Shown here: in pieces, positions 60,321 through 64,000 of the stretch
Position numbering within the stretch: the first letter of the stretch is position 1
Layout of the letters: every line of letters starts with the position of its first letter
Origin: Bacteroides intestinalis
GTDB lineage: Bacteria; Bacteroidota; Bacteroidia; Bacteroidales; Bacteroidaceae
NCBI RefSeq assembly: GCF_003464595.1
Contig: NZ_QRZF01000019.1
Span: 1 to 64,000, forward strand
Reading direction: 5' to 3'
Length of the DNA stretch: 64,000 bases
Made by a program: the position numbers and the translations under genes
Notes under the pieces: generated by a model
The model's database searches: none
Told to the model about the DNA's origin: nothing
The model's input: the letters and a program-made list of their open reading frames with translations, nothing else

Positions 60321-63300
60321 ATGATGACGAAACTTAATCTGATGAAATCTACCCTTGTTGCTGCATGTGCTGCACTGTTTTCCTTTAGCCTGTCGGCACA
60401 AGTTGTAAAGAATGACCGGTTACTCTCTTTTGAACAACCAGAGCTTCCTGCCGGGCTGAGCGCAACGAAAGCTACGCTCGGCATCAGCGACCAACATTAT
60501 AAAGACGGTACGCATAGTTTACGTTGGACATTTGACCCCGGCTCTATACTAACCCTTCAGCGTGATCTGAAGTTCGAGAAGAAAGACCCTACCGGAAAAG
60601 ATACTTACCTTTCCGCTTTCATTGTCTGGGTGTACAACGCAAAAGCCCAGGATACTACTATTGAGTTTGAATTCCTGAAAGACGGAAAGAAGTGCACTTC
60701 TTTTCCTTTCGGTATTAATTTCACAGGTTGGCGTGCTGCCTGGGTCTGCTACGAGCGTGATATGCAAGGCACTCCTGAACCCGGGATGAATGAACTGCGT
60801 ATCGTTGCACCTGATGTGAAAGGAGAGTTGTTCATCGACCATCTGATAACTGCCAGTAAAGTGGATGCCCGTCAGCAAACAGCTGATGTGCAGGTACCCT
60901 TCGTTAATAAAGGAACCACCAACCATTGGCTGGTGATTTATGAACACTCCCTGTGGAAACCGGAAATAGCCCTTACTCCGGTTAGTGAGAAGGACAGACA
61001 AGACATGCAGTTGATGGAAAAACGTTTCCGCGATATGCTTTATACTCCTTCTAAACTGACAGAAAAAGAGATGGAAGGCATCCGTAAGAAATATGATTTT
61101 TATGGGATTACTTATAAGAACGGTGTTGTAAGCGGACTACCCATCTTCATGGTACGCCAGGCAGAAGCTTATGAACGTATGTATCCCAACTGGGATAAAG
61201 GTATGTTCACCAAGTTAGGGATGGAGATGAGTGAGTATTTCAATCTGATGCGCCGGATAGCTTATGCCTATAACAATGCTTCGGATGCTGTGACAAAGGA
61301 TGAGCTGAAACAGAAGTTCCTGGCGATGTACGACCACATCACCGATCAGGGAGTGGCTTATGGCAGTTGTTGGGGGAATATCCATCATTACGGATACAGT
61401 ATGCGCGGTTTGTATGTGGCCTATTTCCTTATGAAAGATGTATTGAGGGAAACCGGAAAGCTGAATGAGGCGGAACGCACTTTGCGTTGGTATGCCATCA
61501 CCAATGAAGTATATCCTAAACCTACGGTCAATGGCATTGATATAGATACTTTCAATACACAGACGCAGGGGCGCATGGCAAGTATCTTGATTATGGAAGA
61601 TACTCCTGAAAAACTTCAATATCTCCGTTCTTTTTCCCGTTGGATAGATTATGGTTGCCGCCCGGCACTCGGATTGGCCGGTTCTTTCAAAAAAGACGGT
61701 GCTTGTTTCCACCATCGCAATAACTATCCGGCTTATGCGGTCGGCGGTCTGGATGGTGCCACGAATATGATTTATCTGTTGAGTGGAACAGGATTCAAAG
61801 TATCTGAAGTAGCGCACGAAACAGTAAAGAATGTATTGCTCACTATGCGTTTCTATTGTAATACCAAGCAATGGGCTCTTTCCATGTCAGGACGCCATCC
61901 CAATGGAAAGGGACAATTGATTCCCGTACAATATGCTACTTTGGCATTGGCTGGCACTCCCGATGGAAAGCAGGAATATGATCCTGAACTGGCTGCTGCT
62001 TATCTGCGTTTGGTTTCTTATACGGAAACTCCTGATAAGAATGCTCCTGATTATCTACCGAAAGCATCTACTGCCTATGAAAAGAAGCTGAAACAGTTAT
62101 TTGAAGCACAGGGATTCCGTCCCGAACCCGATCCGCAAGGTAATTTGGCGTTAGGGTACGGCTGCGTTTCAGTACAGCGCCGGGATAATTGGGCTGCTGT
62201 GGTACGTGGGCATTCCCGTTACCTTTGGGCAGCAGAACATTATCTGGATGCCAATTTCTTCGGTCGCTACCTGGCTCACGGAAGTATGCAGATATTGACC
62301 GGAAAACCCGATGAAATGGTTACTTTTACAACCAGCGGCTGGCAGGAAGCAGGCTTCGACTGGAACCGTTTCCCCGGTACGACAACTATTCATTTGCCAT
62401 TCGATCAGCTTCGTGCCAAAGTGATGAATGTAGATACTTTCTCCGGTATGGAAGAAATGCTATATTCTGATGAGGCTTTTGCAGGTGGTTTGTCTCAGGC
62501 AAAATTAAATGGTAACTTCGGCATGAAGCTTCACGAGCATGACAAGTACAACGGTTCACACCGTGCCCGTAAATCTTATCACTTCTTCAATGGAACGATT
62601 GTATGTCTGGGAACGGATATTGAGAATACAAATGAAGAGTTCCCGACAGAAACTACCGTTTTCCAGTTGGCAGCCACTACTCCCAAAATGCATGATTACT
62701 GGGCAGCTTATAAAAGTGACGGACAGACCTATATCGATCCTAACGGAGTAGGTTATTATCTGTCGAAAAACTCGATGAAAGCGGCAAAATATGAAAAGAA
62801 CTTCCCACAAGTTACCGTAGGTGAACGTAATCCGAAGCCTACTTCCGGTGATTGGGTTTCATTGGTATTAGAGCATGGAAAAGCTCCGAAAGGTGCTTCT
62901 TATGAATATGCTGTCCTACCCCGTACGAATACAGTTTTCTTGAAAGCTTTCGCAAAGAAACCGTCTTATAAGGTATTACAACAGGACCGCAATGCTCATA
63001 TCGTTCGTTCTATGACTGATAACCTGACTTCATATGTACTTTTTGAAACACCACAGGCATTGCCCGGGGAGGGATTGTTACAGAAAGCTGATACTTCCTG
63101 CCTCGTCATGATACGTGAAGACAGAGATAAGCTCTTATTGACCGTTTCCCAACCGGATCTGGCGCTGTATCGAGGTCCGAGCGATGAGGCTTTTGACAAG
63201 GATGGCAAACGTATGGAACGCAGTATCTATTCGCGTCCCTGGATTGATAATGATAGTGGTGAAATACCTGTAACCGTTACTTTAAAGGGTGAATGGAATG

Positions 63301-63407
63301 TTGCAGAAACTCCTTATTGCAAAGTGATTTCCAAAGATAAGCAGCAGACTGTTTTGCAATTTACGTGCAGAGATGCCGCCAGCTTCGATGTGGAGCTGAA
63401 AAAATAA
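60321..63407 (+). CDS. PL8 chondroitinase-type lyase
   Basis: A 1028-residue secreted enzyme (signal ending LFSFSLSAQ) with the domain order of Bacteroides chondroitin sulfate ABC lyases: N-terminal beta-sandwich (about 30-185), an (alpha/alpha)5 toroid (about 230-580) and an antiparallel beta-sandwich C-terminal half. The toroid carries the likely catalytic residues in [20 protein letters not shown] (about 468; His and Tyr pair) and in [11 protein letters not shown]. It depolymerises chondroitin, dermatan or hyaluronan by beta-elimination at uronate. The start could be Met1, Met2 or Met8. The sulfatase gene follows after 28 bases, consistent with a glycosaminoglycan locus that continues past the window. 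Confidence 0.88.
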   Translation: MMTKLNLMKSTLVAACAALFSFSLSAQVVKNDRLLSFEQPELPAGLSATKATLGISDQHYKDGTHSLRWTFDPGSILTLQRDLKFEKKDPTGKDTYLSAFIVWVYNAKAQDTTIEFEFLKDGKKCTSFPFGINFTGWRAAWVCYERDMQGTPEPGMNELRIVAPDVKGELFIDHLITASKVDARQQTADVQVPFVNKGTTNHWLVIYEHSLWKPEIALTPVSEKDRQDMQLMEKRFRDMLYTPSKLTEKEMEGIRKKYDFYGITYKNGVVSGLPIFMVRQAEAYERMYPNWDKGMFTKLGMEMSEYFNLMRRIAYAYNNASDAVTKDELKQKFLAMYDHITDQGVAYGSCWGNIHHYGYSMRGLYVAYFLMKDVLRETGKLNEAERTLRWYAITNEVYPKPTVNGIDIDTFNTQTQGRMASILIMEDTPEKLQYLRSFSRWIDYGCRPALGLAGSFKKDGACFHHRNNYPAYAVGGLDGATNMIYLLSGTGFKVSEVAHETVKNVLLTMRFYCNTKQWALSMSGRHPNGKGQLIPVQYATLALAGTPDGKQEYDPELAAAYLRLVSYTETPDKNAPDYLPKASTAYEKKLKQLFEAQGFRPEPDPQGNLALGYGCVSVQRRDNWAAVVRGHSRYLWAAEHYLDANFFGRYLAHGSMQILTGKPDEMVTFTTSGWQEAGFDWNRFPGTTTIHLPFDQLRAKVMNVDTFSGMEEMLYSDEAFAGGLSQAKLNGNFGMKLHEHDKYNGSHRARKSYHFFNGTIVCLGTDIENTNEEFPTETTVFQLAATTPKMHDYWAAYKSDGQTYIDPNGVGYYLSKNSMKAAKYEKNFPQVTVGERNPKPTSGDWVSLVLEHGKAPKGASYEYAVLPRTNTVFLKAFAKKPSYKVLQQDRNAHIVRSMTDNLTSYVLFETPQALPGEGLLQKADTSCLVMIREDRDKLLLTVSQPDLALYRGPSDEAFDKDGKRMERSIYSRPWIDNDSGEIPVTVTLKGEWNVAETPYCKVISKDKQQTVLQFTCRDAASFDVELKK

Positions 63408-63435
63408 TGAAGTTAATCCTTAAAATAGCACTGTG

Positions 63436-64000
63436 ATGAAAGTAAAGAATATAATGTTGTGTGCAACGGCTGTCGCTCCCTCCCTGGTTTGGGCGAAAGA
63501 GTTGCCTAATATCATCTACATTGTAACCGATCAACAGACAGCCTCTGCGATGAGTTGCATGGGAAACGATGACTTGCATACTCCGAATATGGATAAGCTG
63601 GCAGAGGCAGGTGTCCTGTTCCGTAATGCCTATTGTTCTACACCCCTGAGTGGACCTGCCAGGGCGGCAATGTTTACAGGCTATACTTCGCACGAAGTAG
63701 GACTTGCCCGAAATGGTACGCCGATACCGGATTCATTGCGTAACCGGACTTTGGGAACTCTGATGCAGGATGTCGGTTATGACTGTATCTATGCCGGTAA
63801 ATGGCATGTACATACTGCCTCCATGCCGGATAAAGAGTTCGGTTTTACTACTATCCATCCTCATAGTGATAATGGGTTGGCGGAAGCCTGTGTCGACTTT
63901 CTGGAACAAAAGCATACCAAACCCTTCTTCCTGGTGGCAGGATTCGATAACCCGCATAATATTTGTGAGTACGCACGTAGCCAGAATTTGCCTTGGGGAA
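63436..64000 (+). CDS. sulfatase, serine type, N-terminal part (cut by window end)
   Basis: Open from ATG 63436 to the window end (188 codons). A signal peptide (MKVKNIMLCATAVAPSLVWA) is followed by LPNIIYIVTDQQ, the metal-binding start of S1 sulfatases (Asp32, Gln33). The modified residue is Ser72 in LSGPARAAMFTG, a S-x-P-x-R motif, so maturation to formylglycine needs the anaerobic sulfatase-maturating enzyme rather than the Cys-type FGE. YAGKWHVH near residue 115 is a further S1 hallmark. Next to PL8, it probably removes sulfate from chondroitin or dermatan sulfate. Sulfate position cannot be read. Confidence 0.88.
   Translation, partial: MKVKNIMLCATAVAPSLVWAKELPNIIYIVTDQQTASAMSCMGNDDLHTPNMDKLAEAGVLFRNAYCSTPLSGPARAAMFTGYTSHEVGLARNGTPIPDSLRNRTLGTLMQDVGYDCIYAGKWHVHTASMPDKEFGFTTIHPHSDNGLAEACVDFLEQKHTKPFFLVAGFDNPHNICEYARSQNLPWG

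Overview
The window is a Bacteroides chromosome segment, species not resolved. The evidence is a SusC/SusD polysaccharide utilisation locus (PUL), two Mfa/Fim-type (type V) fimbrial operons, DUF-family genes typical of Bacteroidales (DUF3575, DUF3868, DUF2851, DUF4348), and many promoters with the Bacteroides -7 box TAnnTTTG instead of an E. coli -35/-10 pair. I saw no rRNA, tRNA, CRISPR array or insertion sequence.

Layout. 1-715: 3' part of a DUF4373/DUF7833-type gene, followed by a 22-bp-period repeat array. 1532-12666 (+): fimbrial operon 1 (DUF3575, DUF3868/OmpA-like, Mfa1-like major subunit, terminator, FimB/Mfa2-like protein, two minor fimbrillin lipoproteins, large FISUMP tip protein), then two paralogous HTH regulators (-) and a small Ig-like protein (+). 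15723-32459 (-): a uronate PUL reading SusC, SusD, two surface lipoproteins, a beta-helix/propeller protein, a GH2 enzyme, an alginate-lyase-family/GH88 fusion, UxuB and UxuA. A divergent membrane-spanning sensor/HTH protein (32880-35753) probably regulates it. The logic is import by SusCD, lyase cleavage, removal of the unsaturated uronate by GH88, trimming by GH2, and conversion of fructuronate to mannonate to KDG by UxuB and UxuA.

35745-41135: housekeeping block (WbqC-like protein, two signal peptidase I paralogues, DapB, DUF2851). 41209-43527: an HU-like protein divergent from a VirE/DUF3874-type ATPase, with four 22-bp tandem repeats between them. 43571-50562 (-): an operon of a transglutaminase-like lipoprotein, an O-antigen-ligase-like TPR protein, a Cys-rich lipoprotein with a JAMM metalloprotease motif, and two tandem-duplicated small secreted proteins. 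The last part looks like a toxin/immunity module with an orphan toxin-tip remnant. 50795-51310: DUF4348 protein behind a perfect 31-nt palindrome. 51452-58016 (-): fimbrial operon 2, whose promoter lies in a 334-bp segment bounded by inverted 27-bp tyrosine-recombinase-like sites, next to a tyrosine recombinase gene (58459-59373). 59607-64000 (+): start of a chondroitin/dermatan-sulfate-type locus (DUF6250-like, PL8 lyase, serine-type sulfatase cut by the window end).

The strongest candidates for undescribed biology are the Cys-rich JAMM lipoprotein with its duplicated partners, the invertible fimbrial promoter, and the 22-bp-period arrays at three sites. All names are from recognition of sequence families by eye; no database search was run.
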